From Burkholderia anthina (lineage in GTDB: Bacteria; Pseudomonadota; Gammaproteobacteria; Burkholderiales; Burkholderiaceae), in assembly GCF_001547525.1 (NCBI RefSeq), contig NZ_CM003768.1:2480001-2544000 (forward strand): a DNA stretch of 64,000 nt. Reading direction: 5' to 3'. A program made the translations under genes and the position numbers. The notes beneath the pieces are model-generated. The model was not told the origin of the DNA. It did not search any database and saw only the letters and a list, made by a program, of their open reading frames with translations. Positions 13,233-21,321 of this stretch are shown piece after piece (within the stretch, counting starts at the first letter, position 1; each line of letters begins with the position of its first letter).

Positions 13233-13378
13233 GGTGGAGGGCCCCCTGAATCGGTACGCAGCGGGGCATGTTAACACAGGCAGAGAGTGCCTTTACCCCC
13301 CACTGCCGTTAGGCCGACCCTGCGTCGACATCAAGCCCGATGACGAAGTTGGATGCCCGTCGAAGCCAGGCCGGACGT

Positions 13379-13504
13379 TCAATCCCAATGACGATGATGG
13401 TGATAATACCCACCCCCACCGTAATACCCGCCACCGTCAGGCACCACGACACAGCCGCTCAACAACACGGCGACGCCGGCAATCAGCAAAAGGGCCTTCT
13501 TCAT
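13379..13504 (-). CDS. Small Gly/Tyr/His-rich lipoprotein
   Basis: This 41-aa reading frame begins MKKALLLIAGVAVLLSGC, a complete lipoprotein signal with lipobox LSGC. The mature peptide is only about 24 residues: CVVVPDGGGYYGGGGYY followed by HHHRHWD. The Gly/Tyr run and histidine cluster suggest metal or surface binding, but no function is known to me. AGGTG stands upstream of the ATG, and a promoter with a palindromic spacer lies about 100 bases upstream. It is separate from the neighbouring accessory genes and probably belongs to the core genome. Confidence 0.75.
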   Translation of the reverse strand: MKKALLLIAGVAVLLSGCVVVPDGGGYYGGGGYYHHHRHWD

Positions 13505-13605
13505 CGCGTTCACCTGCTCGGATTCAATATGAAACCCAGCATAGCGAGCGGCTCCGGCCGAGGCTGTAAGCGATCGTATCCCCGCGCCGCAATCCGTAAC
13601 GGCGG

Positions 13606-13633
13606 ATTATTCCGGTCAAAATGACCGTAACAA
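13606..13633 (-). promoter_or_regulatory. Promoter with embedded operator for the small lipoprotein
   Basis: On the minus strand TTGTTA (13628-13633) and AATAAT (13606-13611) are 16 bases apart. The spacer contains the perfect palindrome CGGTCAAAATGACCG (13613-13627), placed where a repressor would block RNA polymerase. The start site would be near 13599. Confidence 0.5.
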
Positions 13634-13653
13634 TTAGCCAAACAGCAGACGTT

Positions 13654-15012
13654 TCAGGCGACGACGACCCGGTTTCGCCCCGTGTCCTTCGCCCGATACA
13701 GCGCGGCATCGGCGGCCTCGATCAACGCGTCGGGCGTTGACAGGTCGTCGGCCGACACGGTCGCGCAGCCGATGCTGACGCTCACGCGCCCGGCCGGCGA
13801 ATCGGGCATCGCGAGGTCGAGCCGCAATACGGCTTCGCGCGCTTCGTCGGCCACCACCCGCGCGCCGTGCGCGCCGGTATTCGGCAGTACGATCGCGAAC
13901 TCCTCGCCGCCGTAGCGCGCGACGATATCGGTGGGCCGCCGCACCGCGCCGACCAGTGCATTCGCGACGGCGATCAGGCACGCATCGCCCTTCACGTGAC
14001 CGAACGCATCGTTGTACGCCTTGAAGTGGTCGACGTCGACCATCAGCAGCGACAGCGGTTCGCCCTGCCGCCGCGCCTGCAGGAACAGCATGTGGAAATG
14101 GTCGTTGAAGTGGCTGCGGTTGAACGCACCCGTGAGCCCGTCGCGCGCGGACGAGCGAATCAGCGTCGCGTGCGCTTCGAACAGTTGCTGATACAGCATC
14201 GTCACTTCCCATGCGAGCACGCACACGAGCACGCCCGGCGTGAACATGCTGAACACGCGCGCGACATACCAGCCGAGCGTGAAGCGATGGGTGGACAGCA
14301 GGTTCAGCGTCGTATCGGTGAGGCACGCGAGCACCGCGATCGCGAGCCACAGGTCGAGCGTCGTGCGCAGCCGGCCGGTGACCAGCACGGCCACGAGCGC
14401 GAGCACGTTGAGGATCCACACGACGAGCGCGGTGCCGTTGACGGGCAGCACGGCCGCGTCGCGAGGCGGATGGAACGCGGGCGGCAGCGACACGTTCAGC
14501 GCGAGCACACACAGCAGCGCCGCCGCGACGGCCGGGCCGCCGACGAGCGCGAGCGTCCAGCGGCGTGTTTCTTTCGCGCCGACCGGCGCGCGCGTCAGCC
14601 GCTCGCGTGCGACCAGCGCGGCCATCACGAAGCACGGAAAGCCGGCATGCCAGAAGATCCACATCCATGCGGCGCTTTGCGGGCGCGCGCCGAGCAGGCC
14701 GTGGGGCGCGAACACGCCGGGAAAGGTCAGCAACTGCAGCGCGACGGCGAGCGCGGTGAACGCATAGGCGCCGCCGAGCGCACCGAGCACGGGCTGGCGC
14801 GTCACGGTGAACTGCGCGCCGAGGAAGAACGCCGCGATGCTCGCGGTCGTGAACACGGTGAGCGCGCACATCGGCATGAACGGCTCGACGGCCGGCAGCG
14901 CGACGTTCGCGTGCGGCACGGCGATCCCGAGCGTGAGCAGGATGACGAGCGCCGTCAGCGCGCCGAACCACAGCTGACGTTGCGTCGTGTGCTGGATCAG
15001 GATGCCTTCCAT
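13654..15012 (-). CDS. Membrane-bound diguanylate cyclase
   Basis: This protein is predicted to make the second messenger cyclic di-GMP from GTP. The 452 aa comprise an N-terminal sensor region with about eight hydrophobic helices (residues ~15-270, MASE4-like) and a GGDEF domain from about residue 290 (RDGLTGAFNRSHF) with active-site GGEEF. An intact inhibitory site RPTD lies five residues before it, so product feedback is expected. The ligand sensed is unknown. It is a single gene with the small lipoprotein gene downstream on the same strand. Confidence 0.9.
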   Translation of the reverse strand: MEGILIQHTTQRQLWFGALTALVILLTLGIAVPHANVALPAVEPFMPMCALTVFTTASIAAFFLGAQFTVTRQPVLGALGGAYAFTALAVALQLLTFPGVFAPHGLLGARPQSAAWMWIFWHAGFPCFVMAALVARERLTRAPVGAKETRRWTLALVGGPAVAAALLCVLALNVSLPPAFHPPRDAAVLPVNGTALVVWILNVLALVAVLVTGRLRTTLDLWLAIAVLACLTDTTLNLLSTHRFTLGWYVARVFSMFTPGVLVCVLAWEVTMLYQQLFEAHATLIRSSARDGLTGAFNRSHFNDHFHMLFLQARRQGEPLSLLMVDVDHFKAYNDAFGHVKGDACLIAVANALVGAVRRPTDIVARYGGEEFAIVLPNTGAHGARVVADEAREAVLRLDLAMPDSPAGRVSVSIGCATVSADDLSTPDALIEAADAALYRAKDTGRNRVVVA

Positions 15013-15121
15013 GGAGTCCCCCGGGCACGCGCGCGAAACGCCCGATCTTGCGCCGGGCGGCGCGCTCCCCGATCGCGGCGCGACCGGTGCGGCCCGATCC
15101 TATCGCGTTATTGGCATCCGC

Positions 15122-15370
15122 TCAAATGCCGAGCCCCGGGCCGAAGTTGCCGGCAATCCAGCGCGTGACGGCGTCGACGTCCGCGTAGTCCTGTTCGGGC
15201 AGGCCGTCGAGCATCGCCAGCACTTCGTTGCTGGCGCCGGCGTCGCGTGCGGCATCGACGATCGCATCCTTGTTCGCGGGATAGCGGACGGCCGCCAGCA
15301 CATCGGCGATCTGCAGGTCGATCGTTTCGTTCGGGATATCGTGCGGAGGAAGGGCGGGCTTGTCGTTCAC
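15122..15370 (-). CDS. DUF2795 domain protein
   Basis: This 82-aa soluble protein has one DUF2795 domain: residues about 20-75 with LAAVRYPANKDAIVDAARDAG and VDAVTRWIAGNF. The family is widespread in Proteobacteria and Actinobacteria; its function is unknown, and the fold is a small helical bundle that may bind nucleic acid. It lies on its own between the diguanylate cyclase and a 56-aa membrane protein, all on the minus strand. Confidence 0.85.
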   Translation of the reverse strand: MNDKPALPPHDIPNETIDLQIADVLAAVRYPANKDAIVDAARDAGASNEVLAMLDGLPEQDYADVDAVTRWIAGNFGPGLGI

Positions 15371-15485
15371 GTCGGTGTCTCGCGGGTGGGGCGGGAATCG
15401 GATCGAAGCGCAAGGGCCGTGCCCGCGTGTTACCCGGCCTGGGGTGGCCGGCCCTGCGCATGCGGCGGATCGACGATGATCGAAG

Positions 15486-15656
15486 TCAATGCCCGCGTCG
15501 CACGCGGCGCCACGGATGCTTCCAGTCGATGTGCGGTGCGTTCTCGTCGCGCGGATGCTGGCGACGATGCTCCTGCCAGAGTTCGTCGGAAAACAGCGCA
15601 GCCACGATGACGAGCGGCAGCACGAGGAAAATTCCGAGGATGACTTGCTCGATCAC
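15486..15656 (-). CDS. Small single-pass membrane protein (56 aa)
   Basis: The frame starts with GTG at 15656 behind a full Shine-Dalgarno sequence, AAGGAGG, five bases away. The product has one transmembrane helix (VILGIFLVLPLVIVAALF) followed by a charged, His/Arg/Trp-rich tail of about 33 residues (DELWQEHRRQ ... DWKHPWRRVRRGH), probably cytoplasmic by the positive-inside rule. No family is recognised. The strong ribosome site is the main reason to regard it as real. Confidence 0.65.
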   Translation of the reverse strand: MIEQVILGIFLVLPLVIVAALFSDELWQEHRRQHPRDENAPHIDWKHPWRRVRRGH

Positions 15657-15805
15657 GATAGCCTCCTTGCGGTGGCAGGAACCCTTGTTCCCATTCTAGG
15701 CTCTGAACTTCGCCCGCGTTCAATTTCTTACAGTGCGAAACGGGCCGGAACGCGGCCGGGCCGCAGGCATTTCGCGCATGCGGCGACATCAAAAAGGACA
15801 CCAAC

Positions 15806-16363
15806 ATGCAACTTCAGAACGATACCCACACGCTCGCGCTACGGCCGCTGGAACGCCAGGACCTGCGCTTCGTCCACGAGCTGAACAACGACGCGAAGAT
15901 CATGCGCTACTGGTTCGAGGAGCCGTACGAAACCTTCTCGGAACTGTCGCAACTGTACGACCGTCACGTGCACGATCAGCGCGAGCGCCGTTTCGTCGCG
16001 GTCGATGCGCGGGACGAACTGGTCGGCCTCGTCGAGCTGATCGAGCTCGACTACATCCACCGCCGCGGCGAGTTCCAGATCATCATCGCGCCGCAGTGCC
16101 AGGGGCGCGGCTATGCGGGCCAGGCGACGCGCCTCGCGATCGAATACGCGTTCAAGGTGCTGAACATGCGCAAGCTGTACCTGATCGTCGATACGTCGAA
16201 CGCGGCGGCGATTCACGTGTACGAGAAATGCGGATTCCAGCACGAAGCCGAATTGAAGGAAGAATTTTTCGGGAATGGCGCGTATCACAACGCTTATCGC
16301 ATGTGCATCTTCCAGCGCGATTATTTCGAGCGCCAGCAAACCGGATTGAATAATGCAGGGTAA
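15806..16363 (+). CDS. speG: Spermidine N1-acetyltransferase
   Basis: SpeG is a GNAT enzyme that acetylates spermidine and spermine with acetyl-CoA, detoxifying excess polyamine. The 185-aa product aligns along its full length with E. coli Spe[52 protein letters not shown] (acetyl-CoA loop), KLYLIVD, and [17 protein letters not shown] lies eight bases upstream of the ATG. It is monocistronic, with no polyamine genes nearby. Confidence 0.92.
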   Translation: MQLQNDTHTLALRPLERQDLRFVHELNNDAKIMRYWFEEPYETFSELSQLYDRHVHDQRERRFVAVDARDELVGLVELIELDYIHRRGEFQIIIAPQCQGRGYAGQATRLAIEYAFKVLNMRKLYLIVDTSNAAAIHVYEKCGFQHEAELKEEFFGNGAYHNAYRMCIFQRDYFERQQTGLNNAG

Positions 16364-16853
16364 ACACCACACGGACGAAATGCGCTTGCGACGGGGCACC
16401 GAGCGCGCCGAATAGAGGCGGCGACCTACGGATAAATACGGATGCGCCTATATCTGGCATTTTTCTTGTATCGAGTAAAGGCGCTGCCGCGCTGCGGTAA
16501 AAGTCGAATCATTTTGGATGACTTTATGTGCAATGCATCAAAATGAGCCGAATAGCGAAATGGATTATCCAAACCGTTCAATCGTCGCATTGTAACTTCG
16601 CTGAAAGCCTTGTCGGATAACGCTTTCCGCCGGGCGGCGCGGGCCCGTCCGCGATTCGGCAGCGTTTGCCGGACGCGCGCCGCCCGCGAAAAGCGGGGCG
16701 CGCACGGGGTGCGACAATCCGCCGCTATTGCGGTCGCACAACAAATGTGCTTGCTATCGTTTGCCGGTCTTCTAAAGTGAAAAACGCGGGTTCACGATCA
16801 CCTTTAAACACATAGCTAACCCAGCCTGGTGCCCGCAAGCCTGGAGACAGAAC
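16364..16853. other. Gene-free stretch with a candidate promoter
   Basis: The 490 bases after speG hold no supported gene and are AT-rich in the first half. Near the right end, TTGCTA (16751-16756) and TAAAGT (16773-16778) with a 16-base spacer are a plausible promoter for the secreted protein gene at 16854. Confidence 0.45.
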
Positions 16854-17201
16854 ATGATCAAGCGTACCGGTGTCCTTTTTGCCCTTGTCGGCGCGTTTTG
16901 CGCGGTGTCGATTGCCCAGGCCGGCGGCGATTCGGCCGTCAAGCCGAAGCAGGAAATCCAGCTGACGAAGAATGCATGGGGTTGCCTGTCGAAAGACAAT
17001 CTGGACTCCGTACTGAGTCACGAACGTGACGGCAAGTCGCAGGCGAAGCAGCAGTATTTCGACGACTTCCGCTGCCTGTCGGTGCCGGAAGGCCAGCGCT
17101 TCCGCGTGGTGTCGGTCGACGAGGGCGACGTGCAGTTCGTCAGCGCCGACAACAGCGACCAGCAAGGCCTCTGGGCCGATTCGCGCTTCGTCAAGCAGTA
17201 A
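16854..17201 (+). CDS. Secreted hypothetical protein
   Basis: This 115-aa protein has a cleavable signal peptide (MIKRTGVLFALVGAFCAVSIAQA, cut before GGDSA). The mature part of about 92 residues contains two cysteines (WGCLSKDNL and FRCLSVPEGQ) that could form a disulphide, and a beta-rich end, FRVVSVDEGDVQFVSA, with a look of a small SH3-like domain. I do not recognise a family. GGAGACAGAAC precedes the ATG. A GC-rich hairpin follows. Confidence 0.75.
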   Translation: MIKRTGVLFALVGAFCAVSIAQAGGDSAVKPKQEIQLTKNAWGCLSKDNLDSVLSHERDGKSQAKQQYFDDFRCLSVPEGQRFRVVSVDEGDVQFVSADNSDQQGLWADSRFVKQ

Positions 17202-17273
17202 CCGTCCATTCCCCGCGCAGTCGCACGACGCGCGAGCGTGCCGGCCCGACGAGCCGGCGGCGCGAACCGAACG

Positions 17274-17296
17274 CGGCCCGGCCCAATGCCGGGCCG
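17274..17296 (+). terminator. Possible terminator after the secreted protein gene
   Basis: CGGCCCGGC (17274-17282) pairs perfectly with GCCGGGCCG (17288-17296) around CCAAT. Only a short T-run follows, so termination efficiency is uncertain. Confidence 0.4.
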
Positions 17297-17391
17297 TTGC
17301 GCTGTGGGTCGCGCATGACGCGCGCCCGACGGCCCGCATTCGGTATCATCACGGCCCGACCGAACCGAATGCCCGCCCGGGCCGTATCCGC

Positions 17392-17946
17392 ATGGCGCTG
17401 AAATCCACGATCTACAAAGCCGAGTTGCAAATCGCCGACATGGATCGGCATTACTACGCCGATCACGCGCTGACGGTGGCGCGCCATCCGTCGGAAACCG
17501 ACGAACGGATGATGGTGCGCATCGTCGCGTTCGCGCTGTTCGCGCACGAGCGGCTCGAATTCTGCAAGGGGCTGTCGGACGTCGACGAGCCCGACCTGTG
17601 GCAGAAGGACCTGACGGGCGCGATCGACGTGTGGATCGAGGCCGGTCAGCCCGACGAACGGCGCATCTCGAAGGCGGCCGGGCGTGCCGGGCAGGTCACG
17701 GTGATCGCGTACGGCGGCAAGACGTCGGATATCTGGTGGCAGGGCGTGCGCAGCAAGGTCGAACGGCTGCGCAACGTGCAGGTGCTGTCGCTCGCCGACG
17801 GCGTCGCGGCAGCGCTCGGGCGGCTCGCGGAGCGCACGATGCGCCTGCAGTGCACGGTGCAGGACGGCGCCGCATGGATCTCGAGCGCGGACCACGATCC
17901 GGTCGCGGTCGAGTGGACCGTGCTGAAGGCGCGCGCGGACGCGTAA
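17392..17946 (+). CDS. YaeQ family protein
   Basis: This 184-aa protein matches the YaeQ family over its length: MALKSTIYKAELQIADMDRHYY at the start, LCKG-like EFCKGLSDVDEPDLWQ, and ISKAAGRAGQVTVIAYGG. YaeQ proteins have a PD-(D/E)XK-like fold; the E. coli member was once linked to RfaH suppression, but the cellular role remains unclear. The ATG at 17392 gives the conserved start. It stands alone and converges with a VOC-family gene. Confidence 0.9.
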   Translation: MALKSTIYKAELQIADMDRHYYADHALTVARHPSETDERMMVRIVAFALFAHERLEFCKGLSDVDEPDLWQKDLTGAIDVWIEAGQPDERRISKAAGRAGQVTVIAYGGKTSDIWWQGVRSKVERLRNVQVLSLADGVAAALGRLAERTMRLQCTVQDGAAWISSADHDPVAVEWTVLKARADA

Positions 17947-17955
17947 CGGCTCGCG

Positions 17956-17987
17956 CGCCGGCCGCGTTCAGCCGAGCGCGGCCGGCG
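17956..17987. repeat. Strong hairpin between convergent yaeQ and VOC genes
   Basis: CGCCGGCCGCG (17956-17966) and CGCGGCCGGCG (17977-17987) are perfect 11-bp complements with a 10-base loop. The hairpin spans the VOC gene stop codon and may help end both converging transcripts, though it lacks a T-run. Confidence 0.45.
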
Positions 17988-18381
17988 GCCCCTTGAATTC
18001 GACCATGTTGCCTTCCGGATCGAACAGGTAGATCGACGGCCCGTAGCCGCCGGCGCCGTAGCGTTCGGCCGGCGCGCCGGGCCGCGCGCCATGCGCGGCG
18101 AAATGGGCGATCAGTGCGTCGGGATCGAACGGCTCGACGCGCAGGCACAGGTGGTCGAGGTTGCGCCCCGCGCCGGGCGGGCCGCTGTCGGGGCGGTCGA
18201 TCGGGCCGCCGACCGTCAGCAGGTCGATCAGCGCATCGCCGGCCCGCAGTTGCACGAGGCCCAGATCGGGCTGTTCCTTCTCCACATGGCAGCCGACGGC
18301 GTCGCAGTAAAAGCGCGTCACGGCCTCCATGTCGGTCACGCGCAGCACGATGTGATCGATGCCGCGGATGGTGGGCTTCAT
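17968..18381 (-). CDS. VOC (glyoxalase/bleomycin-resistance superfamily) protein
   Basis: This 137-aa metal-dependent-type VOC protein has paired beta-alpha-beta-beta-beta modules: GIDHIVLRVTDMEAVTRFY with metal-ligand His, and NLDHLCLRVEPF ... IYLFDPEGNMVEFKG with the second His and a terminal Glu. The substrate is not predictable; family members include glyoxalase I, ring-cleaving dioxygenases and fosfomycin-resistance enzymes. The ATG at 18381 (MKPTIRGIDH) is set by homology; upstream in-frame residues run into the predicted small RNA. Confidence 0.88.
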   Translation of the reverse strand: MKPTIRGIDHIVLRVTDMEAVTRFYCDAVGCHVEKEQPDLGLVQLRAGDALIDLLTVGGPIDRPDSGPPGAGRNLDHLCLRVEPFDPDALIAHFAAHGARPGAPAERYGAGGYGPSIYLFDPEGNMVEFKGPPAALG

Positions 18382-18469
18382 GGGCGGGACTCCTTCGCAG
18401 TCGACGAGCATCGAGTGTAGACGCATCGCGCCTGCGCTGCCGGCCGGAACGCGGCACAATCGACGGACG

Positions 18470-18537
18470 AAAAAAAGCCCGTTCACGCAGAGCGGAACGG
18501 GCTTAATCCATATCAGGAGGAGACATGGAGGAGACAG
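18470..18537 (-). ncRNA. Predicted small regulatory RNA with anti-Shine-Dalgarno repeats
   Basis: Three signals align on the minus strand: a promoter (18543-18571), a predicted start near 18537, and a strong rho-independent terminator ending near 18470, giving an RNA of about 68 nt. Its 5' part contains the direct repeat UGUCUCCUCC twice, 11 bases apart (complements at 18516-18525 and 18527-18536). Each repeat could pair with ribosome-binding sites of the AGGAG type. The design resembles trans-acting sRNAs with C-rich seed motifs. A competing reading is a 40-codon plus-strand frame at 18525-18647, whose Shine-Dalgarno would be the same bases. I infer an sRNA because promoter, spacing and terminator agree. 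Confidence 0.55.
18475..18504 (-). terminator. Terminator of the predicted small RNA
   Basis: AAGCCCGTTC (18475-18484) and GAACGGGCTT (18495-18504) are perfect 10-bp complements. Read on the minus strand the stem is followed by a run of T residues, the classical intrinsic terminator. Confidence 0.85.
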
Positions 18538-18542
18538 TTCCA

Positions 18543-18571
18543 ACTATACACACGGCGATGGTGCGACGCAA
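18543..18571 (-). promoter_or_regulatory. Promoter of the predicted small RNA
   Basis: On the minus strand TTGCGT (complement of 18566-18571) and TATAGT (complement of 18543-18548) are separated by exactly 17 bases, with no minus-strand coding sequence immediately downstream. Confidence 0.6.
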
Positions 18572-18810
18572 TATTCCGATTGCAAAAAAACGTCAGGACG
18601 GCGATTTGTCGCATCCGCACTGCAGCAAAACGGTGACGGGACGATGACGGAAACGGTGCTTGAGCCGCCGCCGCGCACATTTCGTCGCATTTATCCCTAC
18701 TGATGCGCCCCCGATTTTCGGGCACGAATCACAGAGCAAGATTCAGGGCGCGACGGCATGTGCCGATGGCTAGAGTAGGCACCATCTACACTAGAGAGTG
18801 CGAGGTTCAG

Positions 18811-19902
18811 ATGAAAACCGCCTATCCGACCGACGATGCCCGCTGGGGCGCCGTGACCGAGCGCGATCCGCACGCGGACGGCGCGTTCTTCTATGGTGTC
18901 AGCACGACCGGCGTGTTCTGTCGCCCGACCTGCGCGTCGCGGCAGCCGCGCCGCGAGAACGTGTCCTTTTTCACCGATCCGGCGGCCGCGCGCGCGGCCG
19001 GTTTCCGGCCCTGCAAGCGTTGCCAGCCGGAAGGGCTGCCGCGCGAGCTGGAAATCGTCAATCGCGCGTGCGCGGTGCTCGACGCGCACGCCGAGCGGCT
19101 CACGCTGCAGCAGTTGAGCGACGCCGTGCACGTGAGCCCCTTCCACCTGCAGCGGCTCTTCAAGCGCGTGGTCGGCGTGTCGCCGCGGCAGTACCAGGCC
19201 GCGCAGCGCGGCGCCGCGCTGCGGCAGGCGCTGCTAAACGGCCAGCCGGTCACGCAGGCGGCCGTCGACGCGGGGTTCAACTCGCCGTCGCGGCTCTATG
19301 CGTCGGTGTCGCGCGAGCTCGGCATGGCGCCGTCCGCGTTTCGCCGCCAGGGCGCCGGCCTGCGGATCGACTACGCGACCGCGTCGACGTCGCTCGGCAC
19401 GGTGCTCGTCGCCGCGACCGAACAGGGCATCTGCCGGATCGCGTTCGGCGACGACGCGGCGTCGCTCGTCGTCGAGCTGAAGGGCGCGTTCGCGCGGGCC
19501 GAACTGGTCGAATCGTCGGCCCGGCTCGCGCCGTTCGTCGCGCAGATCCGCGCCTACCTCGACGGCACGCGGCACGCGTTCGACCTGCCGCTCGACATCG
19601 CGCCGACCGCGTTCCAGCAGCGCGTGTGGGAAGCACTGACGCATATCCCGTACGGCGAAACGCGCAGCTATTCGGAGATCGCCGAGGCGCTCGGCTCGCC
19701 GCGCGCGGTGCGGGCGGTCGCGTCCGCGTGCGCGTCGAATCCGGTTGCGCTCGCGATCCCGTGCCACCGCGTCGTGCAAAAGGGCGGCGCGCTCGCCGGC
19801 TATCGCTGGGGCGTACGCCGCAAGGCGACCCTGCTCGCGGCCGAGGCGCGCCATGTTCACAACGATGAAGCCGAAGCCGAGACGGAGGGCAGCGCGGTTT
19901 GA
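18811..19902 (+). CDS. ada: Bifunctional Ada: methyl-response regulator and O6-methylguanine-DNA methyltransferase
   Basis: Ada repairs alkylated DNA by suicide methyl transfer and, when methylated on its N-terminal cysteine, activates the adaptive response. The 363-aa product has the N-terminal zinc/Cys4 domain (TTGVFCRPTCASRQPRRENV, CKRCQPEG) and an AraC-type HTH (residues ~90-180, VSPFHLQRLFKRVVGVSPRQY). A C-terminal methyltransferase domain follows, with active-site PCHRVVQKGG. The start MKTAYPTDDARWG at 18811 is the conserved one. Its TGA overlaps the TTG start of alkA, so the two are an operon and presumably autoactivated. Confidence 0.95.
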   Translation: MKTAYPTDDARWGAVTERDPHADGAFFYGVSTTGVFCRPTCASRQPRRENVSFFTDPAAARAAGFRPCKRCQPEGLPRELEIVNRACAVLDAHAERLTLQQLSDAVHVSPFHLQRLFKRVVGVSPRQYQAAQRGAALRQALLNGQPVTQAAVDAGFNSPSRLYASVSRELGMAPSAFRRQGAGLRIDYATASTSLGTVLVAATEQGICRIAFGDDAASLVVELKGAFARAELVESSARLAPFVAQIRAYLDGTRHAFDLPLDIAPTAFQQRVWEALTHIPYGETRSYSEIAEALGSPRAVRAVASACASNPVALAIPCHRVVQKGGALAGYRWGVRRKATLLAAEARHVHNDEAEAETEGSAV

Positions 19903-20858
19903 GCATCGACACGATAACGATCACGTCTGTCGCGAACGGCGGCCCGGTGCCGCCGTCCGCGCAGATGGAACTCCGCTACAAGGCGCCGTACGACTGGGCG
20001 CGCGTGCTGCGCTTCTTCAGCGGGCGCGCGATTCCGGGCGTCGAGCAGGTGGCCGGCGGCGCGTATCGCCGCATCGTCGATCTGCACGGCGATGCCGGCC
20101 GGCTCACCGTCGCGAAGCACCCGCGCAAGCACTGCCTGATCGCGACCGTCGAAGGGGCGGTCGCGCGTCACGTCGACGACGCATTCGCCGCACGTGTCGC
20201 GACGATGTTCGACCTCGGCGCCGATCCGGCCGCGATCGGCGGCGGGCTCGCGCGCGATCCGTGGTTCGCGCCGCTCGTCGAGGCCGCGCCGGGCTTGCGC
20301 GTGCCGGGCGCATGGTCGGGGTTCGAGCTGGCCGTGCGCGCGATCGTCGGCCAGCAGGTGAGCGTGAAGGCCGCGACGACGATCGTCGGCCGGCTCGTCG
20401 AACGGGCCGGCGAACGCGTGATTCATGAAGACGACGGCGCGCCCGCGTGGCGTTTCCCGACGCCCGACGCCCTGGCCGCGTGCGATCTCGACAAGATCGG
20501 GATGCCCGGCAAGCGCGTGGCGGCGCTGACCGGCGTGGCGCGCGCGGTGGCGGCCGGCGACGTGCCGGTCGATCGCGCGCATGCCGATCTCGCGACGCTG
20601 CGCCGCGCGTGGCTCGATCTGCCCGGCATCGGCCCGTGGACCGTCGAATACATCGCGATGCGCGCGTGGCGCGACCCCGATGCGTGGCCGGCATCCGATC
20701 TGGTGCTGATGCAGTCGATCGCCGCGCGCGACCCGGCGCTCGACCGGCTCACCCGCCAGAAGCGCCGCACCGAAGGCTGGCGGCCATGGCGCGCGTATGC
20801 GGCGCTGCATCTGTGGAACGAAGTGGCTGACCGAGCGAGCGGCGCGCGCGGCGGGTAA
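19899..20858 (+). CDS. alkA: DNA-3-methyladenine glycosylase II (AlkA-like)
   Basis: AlkA excises alkylated purines, starting base-excision repair. The 319-aa protein has the AlkA N-terminal beta domain (MELRYKAPYDWARVLRFFSGRAIPGVE). The HhH-GPD core follows, FELAVRAIVGQQVSVKAA, then the hairpin LPGIGPWTVEYIAMRAW, and the presumptive catalytic Asp in WPASDLVLMQ. It begins with TTG at 19899, overlapping the last bases of ada in the sequence TTGA, which indicates translational coupling within the adaptive-response operon. Confidence 0.93.
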   Translation: MSIDTITITSVANGGPVPPSAQMELRYKAPYDWARVLRFFSGRAIPGVEQVAGGAYRRIVDLHGDAGRLTVAKHPRKHCLIATVEGAVARHVDDAFAARVATMFDLGADPAAIGGGLARDPWFAPLVEAAPGLRVPGAWSGFELAVRAIVGQQVSVKAATTIVGRLVERAGERVIHEDDGAPAWRFPTPDALAACDLDKIGMPGKRVAALTGVARAVAAGDVPVDRAHADLATLRRAWLDLPGIGPWTVEYIAMRAWRDPDAWPASDLVLMQSIAARDPALDRLTRQKRRTEGWRPWRAYAALHLWNEVADRASGARGG

Positions 20859-21321
20859 CTGCGGCGGCCGGCCAGGTGCGACCGCCAGCAGGCAGTGCCG
20901 CAACCCGTTGCGCACGCGATACCGGCATGCGGCGAGTGCAGGCGTGACGCGGCCCGTCACGGCGACGCCACGCATTCGGCGCTTCCCCGATGCTGCGCGT
21001 GCGATATGCGCGCACGCGTCGCTTCCCGATCCATTCAGCGGCATGGTTGCACCCGCGCGCCAGCCGTTCGCCGTTCACGTTCCGTCAGACGAATTCCGCT
21101 GGCCGGCGTGCCGACCGGCGTTGTCCGGAACCGGCGATGGAGGCCGGGACCGGCGCGTCCGGCCCGTCCGGTGGCCCGCTCAGGCCCGTGCGCCGGACCC
21201 GGCGCCACCTCAAGCGCGGGTTCCGGCGAGATGTTAAAGTGCCCGCTACCAACGAAGCGACCAACAATCCAGCCGGCCGCGCGCGGCGTTCTGCGCGCGG
21301 CCGTCACGCACTTGCGTCTCC
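20859..21321. other. Gene-free stretch upstream of gshA
   Basis: The 463 bases are GC-rich and show no supported gene. A TTAAAGT box around 21233 may be the -10 of the gshA promoter; I see no matching strong -35. Confidence 0.3.

Noticed and set aside
11094..13378. Complete prophage or integrative element after mnmE
   Set aside because: No integrase, structural or excision genes and no second attachment core were found, so only a possible remnant is claimed.
13210..13569. Plus-strand frame across the small lipoprotein
   Set aside because: Low-complexity His/Arg/Ser product, antisense to the lipoprotein frame with its signal peptide and promoter.
18525..18647. 40-codon plus-strand frame with a strong AGGAGGAGAC ribosome site
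   Set aside because: The same bases are better explained as anti-Shine-Dalgarno repeats of a minus-strand sRNA with promoter and terminator. Kept as the alternative to test.
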